Below are positions 9,296-19,095 of a stretch of 64,000 nt of DNA, in pieces. The notes beneath the pieces are model-generated. The model was given only the letters and a program-made list of their open reading frames with translations. It was not told where the DNA came from and did not search any database. Origin of the DNA: Leptodesmis sichuanensis A121 (lineage in GTDB: Bacteria; Cyanobacteriota; Cyanobacteriia; Leptolyngbyales; Leptolyngbyaceae); contig NZ_CP075171.1 in the NCBI RefSeq assembly GCF_021379005.1, positions 2,480,001 through 2,544,000 of the forward strand, given 5' to 3'. Both the position numbers and the translations under genes were made by a program. Numbering within the stretch: position 1 is the stretch's first letter; each line of letters opens with the position of its first letter.

Positions 9296-12200
9296 ATGTC
9301 TTTTGTGGGTCTGCACATTCACAGTGACTATAGTTTGCTGGATGGGGCCAGTCAGCTTCCAGAACTGATCGATCGCGCCGTGGAATTGGGGATGCCTGCG
9401 ATCGCCCTGACGGATCATGGGGTGATGTATGGAGCGATCGAATTGCTGAAGGTATGCAAGAACAAAGGCGGGGCGATCAAACCGATCATCGGTAACGAGA
9501 TGTATGTGATTAATGGCGATATTACCAAACAGGAGCGCCGTCCTCGTTACCATCAGGTTGTGCTGGCCAAGAATACGCTGGGCTACAAGAATCTGGTGAA
9601 GCTGACCACGATCTCGAACCTGAAGGGGATCCAGGGCAAGGGCATCTTTTCCCGTCCCTGCATCAATAAGGAACTGCTGGAGCAATATCACGAAGGCTTG
9701 ATTGTCACTTCCGCCTGTCTGGGTGGAGAAGTGCCGCAGGCAATTTTGCAGGGCAGACCAGAAGTGGCCCGTCGCGTGGCGCAGTGGTACAAGGATCTGT
9801 TTGGCGAGGACTATTACCTGGAACTTCAGGATCACGGGTCGCCGGAAGACCGGATTGTGAATGTGGAACTGGTGAACATTGCGCGAGAACTGGACATCCA
9901 GATTATTTGCACCAATGACTCCCACTACATTTCCTGCTATGACGTAGAAGCCCATGACGCGCTGCTGTGTATTCAAACCGGGAAGCTGATTACGGAAGAT
10001 AAGCGGCTGCGATACAGTGGCACGGAATATCTGAAATCCGCTGATGAAATGCGGTTGCTGTTCCGTGATCATTTACCGGATGAAGTGATTGAGGAGGCGA
10101 TCGCCAATACCCTCTCTGTTGCGGAAAAAATCCAGAGCTATGACATTCTGGGCGAACCCCGGATTCCCGACTATCCGATTCCCGAAGGCATGACTGCCGA
10201 TCAGTACATGGCGGAAGTCGCCTGGGAAGGATTGCTGAAGCGGCACAAGTGTTCCTCCCGTGACGAAATCAAACCGGAGTACCGCGATCGGTTGGAATAC
10301 GAACTCCAGATGATGCAGCAGATGGGATTTGCCACCTACTTTCTCGTCGTGTGGGATTACATCAAGTTCGCCCGCGATCGCGGCATTCCCGTAGGGCCAG
10401 GACGGGGATCCGCCGCTGGATCGCTGGTGGCCTACGCCATGGGCATCACCAATATTGATCCAGTGCATCACGGGTTGCTATTTGAACGCTTCCTGAATCC
10501 CGAACGGAAATCGATGCCGGATATTGACACGGATTTTTGTATCGATCGCCGGGATGAAGTGATCCAATACGTCACCGAGAAATACGGCACCGAGCGGGTA
10601 GCACAGATCATCACCTATAACCGGATGACCTCCCGGGCGGTACTGAAAGATGTGGCGAGAGTGCTGAATGTGCCCTACGGGGAATCCGATCGCATGACAA
10701 AAATGATTCCCGTGGTGCGCGGCAAACCCACCAAACTGAAGGTGATGATTTCCGATGACACGCCTGCTCCGGAATTTAAGGAGAAGTACGACAAAAATCT
10801 CACCGTTCCGGGGACAGAACCCGCTGTCACCTATCGCCGCTGGATCGATATGGCGATGCGGATTGAGGGCACTAACAAGAGTGTGGGCATTCACGCGGCA
10901 GGCGTGGTGATTTCTGCACAACCACTGGATGAAATTGTCCCCTTGCAGCGCAACGAGGATGGAGCCGTTTTTACCCAGTACTTCATGGAAGATATTGAGT
11001 CTCTGGGGTTGCTGAAGATGGACTTCCTGGGGCTAAAAAACCTGACGATGATTCAGAAAGCGCTGGAACTGATCCAGCAAAATCGCGGACTGGAACTGGA
11101 TCTCGATCGCCTATCCCTGGATGATCCCGCAACCTACAAGCTACTAGCTCGTGGTGAACTCGAAGGTGTGTTCCAGTTAGAGTCTTCCGGGATGCGACAG
11201 ATTGTCCGCGACCTGAAGCCGTCCGGTCTGGAAGATATTTCCTCCGTCCTGGCGCTCTACCGACCGGGGCCGCTGGATGCGGGACTGATTCCCAAATTCA
11301 TCAACCGCAAACACGGGCGGGAAAAAATTGATTATGCCCATGAGATTCTCAAGCCAATTCTGAATGAAACCTACGGCATCATGGTCTATCAAGAACAGAT
11401 CATGAAAATCGCTCAAGACATGGCTGGCTACTCCCTGGGACAAGCCGATCTGTTGCGGCGGGCAATGGGGAAGAAAAAGAAATCGGAAATGGAAAAGCAC
11501 CAGGAAATTTTTGTCTCCGGTGCTAAGGAACGGGGCGTGGAAAAGAAAGTCGCCACTGATTTGTTTGATCAGATGATCAAGTTTGCCGAGTACTGCTTCA
11601 ACAAATCTCACTCCTGCGCCTACGGCTATGTCACCTATCAAACCGCCTACCTGAAAGCCAATTACCCCGTTGAGTACATGGCTGCTTTGCTAACAGCCAA
11701 CAGCGGTGATCAGGACAAGGTGCAGAAATATATCGCCACCTGCATCTCTATGGGGATTCAGGTGCAACCGCCGGACATTAATCGCTCTGGTGTGGACTTC
11801 ACCCCCACAGGTAACAGCATTTTGTTTGGTCTATCGGCAGTGCGGAATGTTGGTATGGGCGCGATCGAAGCCATTCTGCTGGTACGAGAGGAAGACGGCC
11901 CTTTCAAATCCCTGGCCGATCTCTGTGCGCGGGTGGCCTGTTCCGAGAACGATCGCGTAGATGCCCGTGCCCTCAACCGTCGCGCCCTGGAAGCCCTGAT
12001 CTACTGCGGTGCCTTTGACCAACTGGAACCCAACCGTAATCAGTCTCTCCACGATCTGGAACTGGTACTGGACTGGGCCCAATCCCGCGCCCGCGATCGC
12101 GCCAGTGGTCAGGGAAATTTATTCGATTTACTGGCTGGTACTCCCTCTCTGCAGGAATCTGCCGCCAGTTTCGATTCAGCCCCGAAAGCTCCTGCTGTAC

Positions 12201-12856
12201 CGGATCTACCCCAACAGCAGCGACTACAAATGGAAAAGGAAATTCTCGGCTTTTACATCTCGGATCATCCCCTGCGTTCCATCCGCGAAGCCGCCCGAAT
12301 TCTGGCTCCCATTAACCTCAGTGATCTGGGAGACTATTCAGAAGGAGCCTCCGTCAGCGCGATCGCCCTGATCTCCTCTGTGAAACCTGTCGTCACTAAG
12401 AAGGGCGATCGCATGGCGATTCTGCAACTCGAAGATCTCACCGGACAGACAGAAGCGGTGGTCTTTCCCAAATCCTACGAACGAGTGCAGCAACACATTC
12501 AACCCGATCTGCGGGTGATGATCTGGGGCAAGGTCGATCGTCGGGATGACCAGACCCAATTTATCGTGGAGGACATCGAACCCGTGGAAGCCGTCTACAT
12601 GGTGATGGTGGAACTGGATCCCAGAGTCGCCAGCGACATCGAACAACAACACCGCCTCCGCAATGTGCTGCTGCAAAATAAGGGCGAAGACGATCGCGCC
12701 AAAGTACCTGTGGTGGCGATCGTCAAGAATCAGGAAAAACGCCACTTTGTCCGCTTCGGCTCCCAATTCCGTGTCCAAAACTATCAGGCCACGGTCAACG
12801 CCCTTACCAAAGCTGGATTCCAGGCCAGAGCTTCGTCGCTGGTGAATGGAGCGTAG
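9296..12856 (+). CDS. dnaE: DNA polymerase III alpha subunit, unsplit and without intein
   Basis: An 1186-residue replicative polymerase. It has an N-terminal PHP domain ([11 protein letters not shown], then [10 protein letters not shown]) and a polymerase core with the catalytic aspartates PDIDTDF (near residue 407) and KMDFLGL (near 575). A tau/beta-binding and helix-hairpin-helix region follows, then a C-terminal OB fold ([18 protein letters not shown]). Many cyanobacteria carry dnaE as two distant genes joined by the split DnaE intein, inserted between Tyr and Cys of AEY/CFN. Here [12 protein letters not shown] (Tyr766-Cys767, codon at 11594) reads straight through. The ATG at 9296 is adopted; upstream in-frame sequence gives no better start. 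Confidence 0.97.
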   Translation: MSFVGLHIHSDYSLLDGASQLPELIDRAVELGMPAIALTDHGVMYGAIELLKVCKNKGGAIKPIIGNEMYVINGDITKQERRPRYHQVVLAKNTLGYKNLVKLTTISNLKGIQGKGIFSRPCINKELLEQYHEGLIVTSACLGGEVPQAILQGRPEVARRVAQWYKDLFGEDYYLELQDHGSPEDRIVNVELVNIARELDIQIICTNDSHYISCYDVEAHDALLCIQTGKLITEDKRLRYSGTEYLKSADEMRLLFRDHLPDEVIEEAIANTLSVAEKIQSYDILGEPRIPDYPIPEGMTADQYMAEVAWEGLLKRHKCSSRDEIKPEYRDRLEYELQMMQQMGFATYFLVVWDYIKFARDRGIPVGPGRGSAAGSLVAYAMGITNIDPVHHGLLFERFLNPERKSMPDIDTDFCIDRRDEVIQYVTEKYGTERVAQIITYNRMTSRAVLKDVARVLNVPYGESDRMTKMIPVVRGKPTKLKVMISDDTPAPEFKEKYDKNLTVPGTEPAVTYRRWIDMAMRIEGTNKSVGIHAAGVVISAQPLDEIVPLQRNEDGAVFTQYFMEDIESLGLLKMDFLGLKNLTMIQKALELIQQNRGLELDLDRLSLDDPATYKLLARGELEGVFQLESSGMRQIVRDLKPSGLEDISSVLALYRPGPLDAGLIPKFINRKHGREKIDYAHEILKPILNETYGIMVYQEQIMKIAQDMAGYSLGQADLLRRAMGKKKKSEMEKHQEIFVSGAKERGVEKKVATDLFDQMIKFAEYCFNKSHSCAYGYVTYQTAYLKANYPVEYMAALLTANSGDQDKVQKYIATCISMGIQVQPPDINRSGVDFTPTGNSILFGLSAVRNVGMGAIEAILLVREEDGPFKSLADLCARVACSENDRVDARALNRRALEALIYCGAFDQLEPNRNQSLHDLELVLDWAQSRARDRASGQGNLFDLLAGTPSLQESAASFDSAPKAPAVPDLPQQQRLQMEKEILGFYISDHPLRSIREAARILAPINLSDLGDYSEGASVSAIALISSVKPVVTKKGDRMAILQLEDLTGQTEAVVFPKSYERVQQHIQPDLRVMIWGKVDRRDDQTQFIVEDIEPVEAVYMVMVELDPRVASDIEQQHRLRNVLLQNKGEDDRAKVPVVAIVKNQEKRHFVRFGSQFRVQNYQATVNALTKAGFQARASSLVNGA

Positions 12857-12868
12857 TGGGTAAGTTAA

Positions 12869-13108
12869 ATGGGTAGCGGTTTTGAAATCATTGGAGACAT
12901 AACAGACATTGAGGTAATTGCCGTAAATCTGTCAATTCGTGAGTTGCAAAGGTTGAAGGCTGATTTTGGATGTCGTCACTGGCGAAAACTCAAAGGCGTT
13001 GGATTAGTTCGATTTCCGAGTGGAGGAGTACGTCGAGTAGAGTTGCATTGGTATGAGGCACACGGAATTGGACGGCGTAAAATGAAAGTTAAGCGTATCT
13101 TGGACTAG
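12869..13108 (+). CDS. small hypothetical protein, first of a two-gene unit
   Basis: A 79-residue basic protein starting 12 bp after the dnaE stop. The C-terminal half is strongly basic (CRHWRKLKGVG, then GIGRRKMKVKRIL). No family was recognised. Only 5 bp separate its stop from the next small gene, which is acidic, so the two look like a co-translated pair. A toxin-antitoxin-like arrangement is possible from size, spacing and opposite charge, but nothing in the sequence proves it. Confidence 0.6.
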   Translation: MGSGFEIIGDITDIEVIAVNLSIRELQRLKADFGCRHWRKLKGVGLVRFPSGGVRRVELHWYEAHGIGRRKMKVKRILD

Positions 13109-13113
13109 GACTA

Positions 13114-13350
13114 ATGTATACGACTGAGTCAGAGATTCAATTTGCCATTTGCATTGCAGGCGAAGAGGACAGAGATTTGGAAGCCTGGAAGGTCTATCGG
13201 GTGCTTCCAGACTCAAAAGCTGACGAAGTAGCTTGTTTGCGAGTGATTGATGAGTCTGGCGAGGATTATCTTTATCCGAAGCAACGGTTTGTGATTGTGG
13301 AATTACCGGAAGACGTGCGAGCCAGGTTATTGGCAACAGTTGAGCAGTAG
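13114..13350 (+). CDS. small hypothetical acidic protein, second of the pair
   Basis: A 78-residue acidic protein (IAGEEDRDLEAWKVYRVLPD, then VELPEDVRARLLATVEQ) beginning 5 bp after its basic neighbour. The pattern VYRVLPDSKA...LRVIDESGEDYLYP resembles a small beta-sheet protein. No catalytic motif is visible and I do not recognise a named family. The short spacing suggests it interacts with the product at 12869-13108. Confidence 0.6.
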   Translation: MYTTESEIQFAICIAGEEDRDLEAWKVYRVLPDSKADEVACLRVIDESGEDYLYPKQRFVIVELPEDVRARLLATVEQ

Positions 13351-13392
13351 AGAGATCGCCTCTTGATTAGTCGATGTAGAAGGAAGCCAGCC

Positions 13393-13944
13393 ATGACCGT
13401 CACGACAGCGAAATGGAGCCTGGGGGACTATCACCGGATGATTGCAGCAGGTATTTTAGCCGATCGCCGCGTCGAGCTTTTGCAGGGAGACATTGTTGAA
13501 ATGGCCATTGAAGGTGAATCCCATGCCTACTCACGGAATGAGGCGGACGAATATCTCACAGAGTTGCTGGGCGATCGTGCCAAAGTTCGTCAAGATAGCC
13601 CCGTTACGTTGCCAAATAACTCAGAGCCAGAACCGGATATTGCGATCGTGCAACGACTGGGACGGGAATATCGATCGCACCATCCTTACCCAGAAAACAT
13701 CTTCTGGTTGATTGAGTATGCCGAGTCTTCTTTAGTCAAAGATTTAGAAGTCAAAAGCAAAATCTATGCTGAAGCTGGCATTCTTGAATATTGGGTTGTG
13801 AACTTGAAAACAATGCAATTGATTGTGTTTCGTGACCCGCAAAACGGCGAATATGCATCTCAACAAATCCTCACCAGTGGAACGATATCGCCGTTGGCTT
13901 TCCCGGATGTGGCGATCGAAATTACTGCCATTCTGAATCCCTGA
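13393..13944 (+). CDS. Uma2-family (DUF820) nuclease-like protein
   Basis: A 184-residue intact Uma2 protein. The start at ATG 13393 is preferred because AAGGAAG lies 7 bp upstream; a TTG 30 bp earlier would add an unlike leader. The N terminus (WSLGDYHRMIAAGIL, then RRVELLQGDIVEM) is followed by PD-(D/E)XK-type elements (EPEPDIAIV, then WLIEYAESSLVKDLEVKSKI) and the usual YWVVNLKTMQLIVF. Function in cyanobacteria is unknown. A diverged middle fragment of the same gene type follows DUF4058 at 14811, indicating local duplication. Confidence 0.9.
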   Translation: MTVTTAKWSLGDYHRMIAAGILADRRVELLQGDIVEMAIEGESHAYSRNEADEYLTELLGDRAKVRQDSPVTLPNNSEPEPDIAIVQRLGREYRSHHPYPENIFWLIEYAESSLVKDLEVKSKIYAEAGILEYWVVNLKTMQLIVFRDPQNGEYASQQILTSGTISPLAFPDVAIEITAILNP

Positions 13945-13977
13945 CCAATGACGAATGACGAATGACCAATGGCCAAT
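13943..13977. repeat. heptanucleotide tandem repeat (GACNAAT type)
   Basis: Five consecutive 7-nt units, GACCAAT, GACGAAT, GACGAAT, GACCAAT and GGCCAAT, begin at the Uma2 stop codon. A related run lies upstream of the DUF1400 gene near 42906-42936. Confidence 0.8.
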
Positions 13978-14003
13978 GTTAGACTGCAACTAACGTTGCG
14001 CGG

Positions 14004-14807
14004 ATGAACGACGCGATGCCTTCCCCATTTCCAGGCATGAATCCCTATCTGGAAGCTCCAGCCGTGTGGTCAGGGGTACATCACTGGTTGATTACTGAAA
14101 TTGCGCGATCGCTCCAACCCCAATTGCGGCCCCGATACTTTGTCGCGGTAGAGGAACGAGTTTATCAAGTCAATGGGGATTGGTCAGCTTTAGTAGGAAT
14201 TCCTGACGATGTGGTAGTTCAATCGGTCAGAACAGGGACTGACTCTGACGTTTCCAGAGTCGCTGTGGCACCTCCTCCAGGCCAGCCGATAACGGTTGCA
14301 TTGCCAATGCCAGAAACCATTCGTGAAGGCTATTTGGAAGTGCGAGAAGTGGGGACGGAAGCCGTGATTACGGTGATTGAGGTGCTGTCACCGACGAATA
14401 AGCGTCCGGGTGAGGGCCGTAGCCAGTATGAGGCCAAGCGTCAGAAGGTGTTGGGAAGTGCAACGCATCTGGTAGAAATCGATCTCCTGCATCAGTGGGA
14501 ACCCATGCCGATTTTATATGTGCCCATTCAGAGTCGGTACCGGATTTTGGTGAGCCGCAGCGATCGTCGTCCCAAAGCCGACCTCTACGCCTTCAATTTG
14601 CCTGATCCGATTCCGCCATTTAAACTGCCTCTGCAAGCGGACGATGTGGAACCTGTAGTCGATCTGCAAGCGCTCTTAAATAAGCTCTATGACGAGGGCG
14701 GTTACGATCTGCGCCTCGATTACTGCCAAAACCCACTGGTGAGCCTTTCTGTGGACGAGGCAACCTGGGTGGATACCTGGTTACGGCAGCAGGGGCTACG
14801 GAATTAA
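14004..14807 (+). CDS. DUF4058 family protein
   Basis: A 267-residue protein with the family's diagnostic N terminus PSPFPGMNPYLE and internal blocks (ALVGIPDDVVVQ, then EVLSPTNKRPGEGRSQYEAK and LVEIDLLHQWEPMP). DUF4058 proteins are abundant in cyanobacteria and of unknown function; the E-x-LSP-x-NK region looks like a restriction-fold core. The ATG at 14016 (MPSPFPGM) is an equally plausible start. The gene ends only 3 bp before a Uma2 fragment, so its 3' end lies at an old recombination junction. A second DUF4058 sits at 56067. Confidence 0.85.
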   Translation: MNDAMPSPFPGMNPYLEAPAVWSGVHHWLITEIARSLQPQLRPRYFVAVEERVYQVNGDWSALVGIPDDVVVQSVRTGTDSDVSRVAVAPPPGQPITVALPMPETIREGYLEVREVGTEAVITVIEVLSPTNKRPGEGRSQYEAKRQKVLGSATHLVEIDLLHQWEPMPILYVPIQSRYRILVSRSDRRPKADLYAFNLPDPIPPFKLPLQADDVEPVVDLQALLNKLYDEGGYDLRLDYCQNPLVSLSVDEATWVDTWLRQQGLRN

Positions 14808-14810
14808 CGG

Positions 14811-15475
14811 AGTTATTGGGCGATCGCGCTAAGGTTCGTCAGGACAACCCCGTTACGTTGCCGAATGACTCGGAACCAGAACCCAACATTGGGATCGGGC
14901 AACGACTGGGACGGGAATATCGATCGCACCATCCCTATTCGGAAAATATCTTTTGGTGGATTGAATATGCCGAGTCGGGTGCATATCACTTTTGCCCTCA
15001 CCCTAAATCCCTCTCCCAAGTTGGGCTACTGTGTACAGACATCTCGGTAAAACCCAAAGTCTAGATCCGGGGGACTTCCCCCCGATCCCCCGCTGCGTGG
15101 GGTCCGATCTCCCCCACACCCCCCGAAAGGGTTGCCTTGGTGAGGGCAACAGACCCCAGTTTAACGATTTGACGAGTGTACCCTAAGTCTTGAGCCGCTC
15201 ACCAGCTAATCCTTCTGGAAGGGGTGTGGGGGACGCAGCCGTCCTCCACAGCGGGGAGTTTGGGGGGCTGCCACCCAAGCCAGGAGTTTGGGTCTAACAA
15301 GTAGACTTCGGTGCAACCACGTTCTAATGACTTGTGTGTACACGGCAGCCCAAATTGGGAGAGGGACTTTGAGATGGCTCGGCTCCCCTTCTCCCAGGTT
15401 GGGAGAAGGGGCTGGGGGATGAGGGCCTGCAAAGGTGACATACTCTCTGCCGAGTCTTCGTTAGCCAAAGATTGA
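14811..15475 (+). pseudogene. Uma2 fragment interrupted by a fold-back element
   Basis: The first part reads ELLGDRAKVRQDNPVTLPND through WWIEYAES, closely matching the middle of the intact Uma2 at 13393 at both protein and DNA level. There is no N terminus: the fragment begins directly behind the DUF4058 stop. At 14977 it is broken by a 471-bp insertion flanked by TGCCGAGTC repeats. After the insertion the match resumes for a few codons (AESSLAKD) and ends at a TGA. It cannot make a functional protein. Confidence 0.85.
14977..15447. mobile_element. 471-bp fold-back (MITE-like) element with 9-bp target duplication
   Basis: The element lies in a Uma2 fragment between two copies of TGCCGAGTC (14968-14976 and 15448-15456). 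Its ends are imperfect inverted repeats (GGGTGCATATCACTTTTGC against GAGAGTATGTCACCTTTGC, 14 of 19 matching). Large parts of the interior are also inverted (CTCTCCCAAGTTGGGC against GCCCAAATTGGGAGAG, and CCCCCACACCCC against GGGGTGTGGGGG). The whole unit could fold into one long hairpin. It has no credible coding region and would need a transposase supplied in trans. Confidence 0.75.
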
Positions 15476-15480
15476 TTGGA

Positions 15481-16326
15481 TCAGGAGTGCTGCGGGGGTT
15501 CGTTGGACTGAAAGGATTTGGGATTGAAGGCGACTTCCGGATTAAACGGTTGAGCTTCAGTATCGTTGGCAGGTTTGCTTTCTGCCCAGCGCCGCGCCAC
15601 ATTAATAAAGTCAGACGGCATCATAATAATCGTCGTCGTGTTGTTCTCGGCTCCAATCTCAGTGAGCATTTGTAAGCGACGCAGTTCCAGGGCAGAAGGG
15701 TTAGCACTGATATTTTGGGAGGCTTCCGCCAGTTTAAGAGAAGCTTCTTGCTCTGCGCTGGCTTTAATCAGACGGGCACGCTTTTCCCGAATCGCTTCGG
15801 CTTCTTTAGCCATCGCCCGCTGCATTCCCGTAGGAATTTCCACGTCCTTCATTTCCACGCGCTCAATCACAATTCCCCAGGGTTCAGTGATTTCGTCCAC
15901 AATCTCCTGCACCCGGATGTTGATCTTGTCGCGATTCTGCAATACGTCATCCAAAATGTTCTGGCCTACAACATTTCTTAAAGTGGTAAGTGCCACTTGA
16001 TAGACCGCAGCTTCGTAATTCTCAACCCGGTTAATTGCTTTAGCAGGATCCAGAATTCGGTAGTAGAGTACAGCATTAACGCGAATGGTTACGCTATCAG
16101 CCGTGACAGTTTCCTGTGGTTCGATATTGACCGTCTTGGTTCGCACATCCAACTGCACTTTCTGATCAATCCAGGGCAGGATGAAATACAATCCTGGCCC
16201 TCGCACTCCATTCAGGCGACCTAACCGAAAGATGACACCACGTTGATATTCGCGATCGAGCTTGATTCCCTGACTGATAGACAAAATAATGAAAATGGCT
16301 ACGAGGCTAGCAATTACACTTCCCAT
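15481..16326 (-). CDS. slipin / band-7 (SPFH) membrane protein
   Basis: A 281-residue SPFH protein. Residues 1-18 are a hydrophobic membrane anchor (VIASLVAIFIILSISQGI). They are followed by a stomatin-type SPFH domain (EYQRGVIFRLGRLNGVRGPG, then NAVLYYRILDPAKAINRVEN and GIVIERVEMKDVEIP) and an Ala/Glu-rich coiled coil (EAEAIREKRARLIKASAEQE). The C-terminal hydrophobic turn TTTIIMMPSDFI is typical of slipins. Such proteins oligomerise on membranes and organise microdomains; a partner NfeD gene is not adjacent. It is transcribed leftward, 60 bp downstream of the pilin-like gene. Confidence 0.92.
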   Translation of the reverse strand: MGSVIASLVAIFIILSISQGIKLDREYQRGVIFRLGRLNGVRGPGLYFILPWIDQKVQLDVRTKTVNIEPQETVTADSVTIRVNAVLYYRILDPAKAINRVENYEAAVYQVALTTLRNVVGQNILDDVLQNRDKINIRVQEIVDEITEPWGIVIERVEMKDVEIPTGMQRAMAKEAEAIREKRARLIKASAEQEASLKLAEASQNISANPSALELRRLQMLTEIGAENNTTTIIMMPSDFINVARRWAESKPANDTEAQPFNPEVAFNPKSFQSNEPPQHS

Positions 16327-16385
16327 TGGTTCGGCCTCATCCTACTTACATACTCATTCTAGGCGTGTTTTAAAGGTGTTGAGGA

Positions 16386-17495
16386 CTAATGCACTGCGCT
16401 AGAATCCGCTGGACATTGGATTGGCCCGTCTAAGGCTTGGGACAGAACGGGAGCCACAGTAGACGGTTGGTTGGTTTCGCAGACGATCGCGCTGGTCGGC
16501 CAATCTGGTGTAGAGGCTCTCGTCAAGACTACAGTTCCGGCATAACTTTTCAAATCATTGGACTTGGGAATAGCAGTAACTACCGCCTGCGTATCGTTAG
16601 GCAGAATGAGTTTATAAGTGTAACCGGAACTTTGGGAAATTAAGGCCGCAGAACGCTCTAACTCTTCCAGAGTGGTCGCAAAGCGATTATTTTGCTTATA
16701 AAAATTTTGTTGCGCTTTGTTCATCTGCAGCAGGTAATTCCTGACGTAGGCCTGCTGGCTCTCAACCGATTGTTTGCTGCCCATCAAGGAATTACCGCTA
16801 GGAACAGTTGATACGCCTGCAGACACCTGAGATTCACTGTGGGCTTGAGAGTAAATCAGGATGGCTACCGTACCGCCGATCGCAAAGGCTCCCAGTCCGA
16901 CTACAGCCGCCAGCACATAGCGATTGCCGTGCTGCACTTGATAAGCCAGCTTCTGCAGGTAAAACTGCCAGCGTTTTTTAGGCCGCTTCACACCCTTTTT
17001 AGGCATCCGGGGAGGGCCAACTGGAGCTATAACCTTCTCCGGTTCTTGCGCTGGCTCCGACGGCACGGGAGGTTCTTCGACCGCCACAGCCACCGATTGG
17101 AATTTTTGAGCAAACGTGGGTAAGGCGGGTTCACCGGCAGGCCGCGGCACTTTGATGGTCGGAGGAGTAACGACTCGCGGAGTGGAAACTGGAGTCGGAG
17201 TGCCTAACTGAAAGCCATCCGTCCAGATCGGCATTTTCTCGCCCGTCTTTTGAGCATAGAGTTTGACCTGATCAATGGGAATGACTCCCAGATTGGCTAA
17301 CCCCGTTCGGGCAAAAGTAACCAGGGCGGACTGGCTGAGGGGTTCTGCGGATGAAAACAGGATGTGCAGGCACCGATCTTGCAGGGACGCTTTGACCGTT
17401 ACTCCCTTAGGTTGTAATACCAGATTCATTAAGGATGCGATCGCCTGTGGATTGCCCTGTTTAGCAAATTCCAATACATCAGACTGAGTCATCAT
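16386..17495 (-). CDS. membrane protein with type IV pilin-like C-terminal domain
   Basis: About 370 residues. The cytoplasmic N terminus (SDVLEFAKQGNPQAIASLMN) resembles a domain found in several cyanobacterial regulatory membrane proteins. A Pro-rich linker and a basic patch (KKGVKRPKKRWQF) precede one transmembrane helix (YVLAAVVGLGAFAIGGTVAI). The extracytoplasmic part contains a pilin-like block (QQAYVRNYLLQMNKAQQNFY, then KQNNRFATTLEEL and SGYTYKLILP), as in cyanobacterial type IV pilin-like G/H proteins. ATG 17495 (MMTQSDV) follows AAGGG by 6 bp and is preferred over a start 21 bp upstream. Confidence 0.75.
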   Translation of the reverse strand: MMTQSDVLEFAKQGNPQAIASLMNLVLQPKGVTVKASLQDRCLHILFSSAEPLSQSALVTFARTGLANLGVIPIDQVKLYAQKTGEKMPIWTDGFQLGTPTPVSTPRVVTPPTIKVPRPAGEPALPTFAQKFQSVAVAVEEPPVPSEPAQEPEKVIAPVGPPRMPKKGVKRPKKRWQFYLQKLAYQVQHGNRYVLAAVVGLGAFAIGGTVAILIYSQAHSESQVSAGVSTVPSGNSLMGSKQSVESQQAYVRNYLLQMNKAQQNFYKQNNRFATTLEELERSAALISQSSGYTYKLILPNDTQAVVTAIPKSNDLKSYAGTVVLTRASTPDWPTSAIVCETNQPSTVAPVLSQALDGPIQCPADSSAVH

Positions 17496-17532
17496 AGATC
17501 CCTTAGCCAGCCTCAACAGTAAAAAGTTTCTA

Positions 17533-19095
17533 TCAAGATACTCCTAATTTCTCAAATGGTTGCAAACTTTTTCTCCAGGCGGATTGTCCGGTCATCAACT
17601 CCACCACATCCATGCCATTCCCAATCACTCCTGGCACACTGGGATAACCTGCCGAGGCTCCTACCAGGAACAAATTGGGCAGTTCTGTAACATATCCCAA
17701 CCGATTCAGGCCCACTTGTCGGGGAATCAATTTAGCTCCATAGATATTCCCCTGGGGTTGCCCCAGATAGAATTCACTGGTAGTTGGCGTGCCGTAGACC
17801 TTCATTCGGGCATAGGTGTTCACGTCAGGGATTAAATCCTGCACACTGCTCATAATCTGCCGATAGACCTCCCGTTTCTTCGCCTTGTATGCCTTTGGAT
17901 CGGTCTGGCTCAACTGGTGGAACGGCTCATAGGGACAAACAGTGGCAATTTCCAGAACATGATGCCCTGCCGGAGCCATGCCCGGTTCGCTGGATTTCAT
18001 CGTCGGGCAGGATAGGAAAATCCAGGGTCGGCTCAAATCACCCTCTAACTGCCGCTGGTACTCCTGGTTCAGGTCGCCCGTCGGGTAGTACCAGACATTC
18101 CAGTTACCAACTCCGTACCGTTGCGGATCAAAGCGGCTGTCCAGTCCCAGGTAGATATTGAAGGCACTGGCCGAATACTCATAGCCTGTTAACCGCTGCC
18201 GTTCCCGATGGCTTAAAGCATCGTCCTGGTGCATTAACTGAACCGTCAACTTCGGATCCAGATCGCTAACGTAAGCATGACGGGCTGTATAGGTTTCTCC
18301 GCCTGCCCGGATACTCTGAACGCGATGATTTTCGACCTGAATGTGTTCGACCGGAGTAGACAGTTTCACCACACTCCCACCCTCGGTGATCGCGGCAACG
18401 ATCGTGTCTACAAAGTGTTTGAAGTGATGGGTGGGATAGTAAGCCCCTTCGGAATAGTCCCAGACGAGGGAGGTATGGGTCAGCAGGGCAATTTCCGCAG
18501 GCGGCAGGGCGTAGTCGCCGCTTTGTCCCGCTAATATTCCCTGCAGTTTCAAGGAAAGACCCGCTTCCTCATAGAGATCCTGTAAGGTCCAGTTGCGTTT
18601 CAGGAACAGGTTCCAGTATTTGGGCAGTTTCAGCCAGTCCGTCCACTTCTGGTGATACCAGCGAACTTCTCGCACCAAATGATGAATGTCCTGATGCAGG
18701 TGCTTAATTTCGTCACAGTAGCGGTTAATGGCCGGAGCTTCTTCGGGATAGGTGGCCAGCAGGCGATCGCGCAGGTTCTCCCAACCGAGAGGAATTCGGA
18801 AGTCGGCGTAGGGAGTGATGACGCGATCGATGCAATCGGGATCGAGGCTGTTGAAGGCAACATCCCGTTCAATGTAATTCAAGAACTGGGCAATAGTTTG
18901 ACCGGGGCCGCACTGGGAAATGTAATGCACGTCGGCACAGAAGTGGTATTCCCCATAATCGAAGGTGTGGCAGCAGCCTCCCGGCAGATAATGCTTTTCT
19001 AAGACCAGAACTCGATAACCTTGGCGGGTTAAACAAGCGGCGGCTGACAAACCACCCAATCCAGCCCCTAAAATCACATAATCAAAAACTTCCAT
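17533..19095 (-). CDS. FAD-dependent oxidoreductase, phytoene desaturase / retinol saturase-like
   Basis: A 520-residue flavoprotein with an N-terminal dinucleotide-binding fold (VILGAGLGGLSAAACLTRQG, residues 7-26, then VLEKHYLPGGCCHTF) and the C-terminal flavin block (LPNLFLVGASAGYPSVPGV). Order and length fit the CrtI/CrtH/retinol-saturase branch of amine-oxidase-like proteins. It could act on carotenoids or another isoprenoid; sequence alone does not justify the name crtH. It is transcribed alone, with a 770-bp gap upstream. Confidence 0.85.
   Translation of the reverse strand: MEVFDYVILGAGLGGLSAAACLTRQGYRVLVLEKHYLPGGCCHTFDYGEYHFCADVHYISQCGPGQTIAQFLNYIERDVAFNSLDPDCIDRVITPYADFRIPLGWENLRDRLLATYPEEAPAINRYCDEIKHLHQDIHHLVREVRWYHQKWTDWLKLPKYWNLFLKRNWTLQDLYEEAGLSLKLQGILAGQSGDYALPPAEIALLTHTSLVWDYSEGAYYPTHHFKHFVDTIVAAITEGGSVVKLSTPVEHIQVENHRVQSIRAGGETYTARHAYVSDLDPKLTVQLMHQDDALSHRERQRLTGYEYSASAFNIYLGLDSRFDPQRYGVGNWNVWYYPTGDLNQEYQRQLEGDLSRPWIFLSCPTMKSSEPGMAPAGHHVLEIATVCPYEPFHQLSQTDPKAYKAKKREVYRQIMSSVQDLIPDVNTYARMKVYGTPTTSEFYLGQPQGNIYGAKLIPRQVGLNRLGYVTELPNLFLVGASAGYPSVPGVIGNGMDVVELMTGQSAWRKSLQPFEKLGVS

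Noticed and set aside
9269-10921. Open frames on the minus strand opposite dnaE
   Set aside because: They are shadows of the strongly coding dnaE frame, with repetitive His/Gln-rich text and no motifs.
9296-12856. An intein within dnaE
   Set aside because: The usual AEY/CFN site reads through and no intein blocks are present in the protein.
17533-19095. Naming the flavoprotein crtH or crtI
   Set aside because: The superfamily motifs are clear, but the subfamily cannot be settled from motifs alone.
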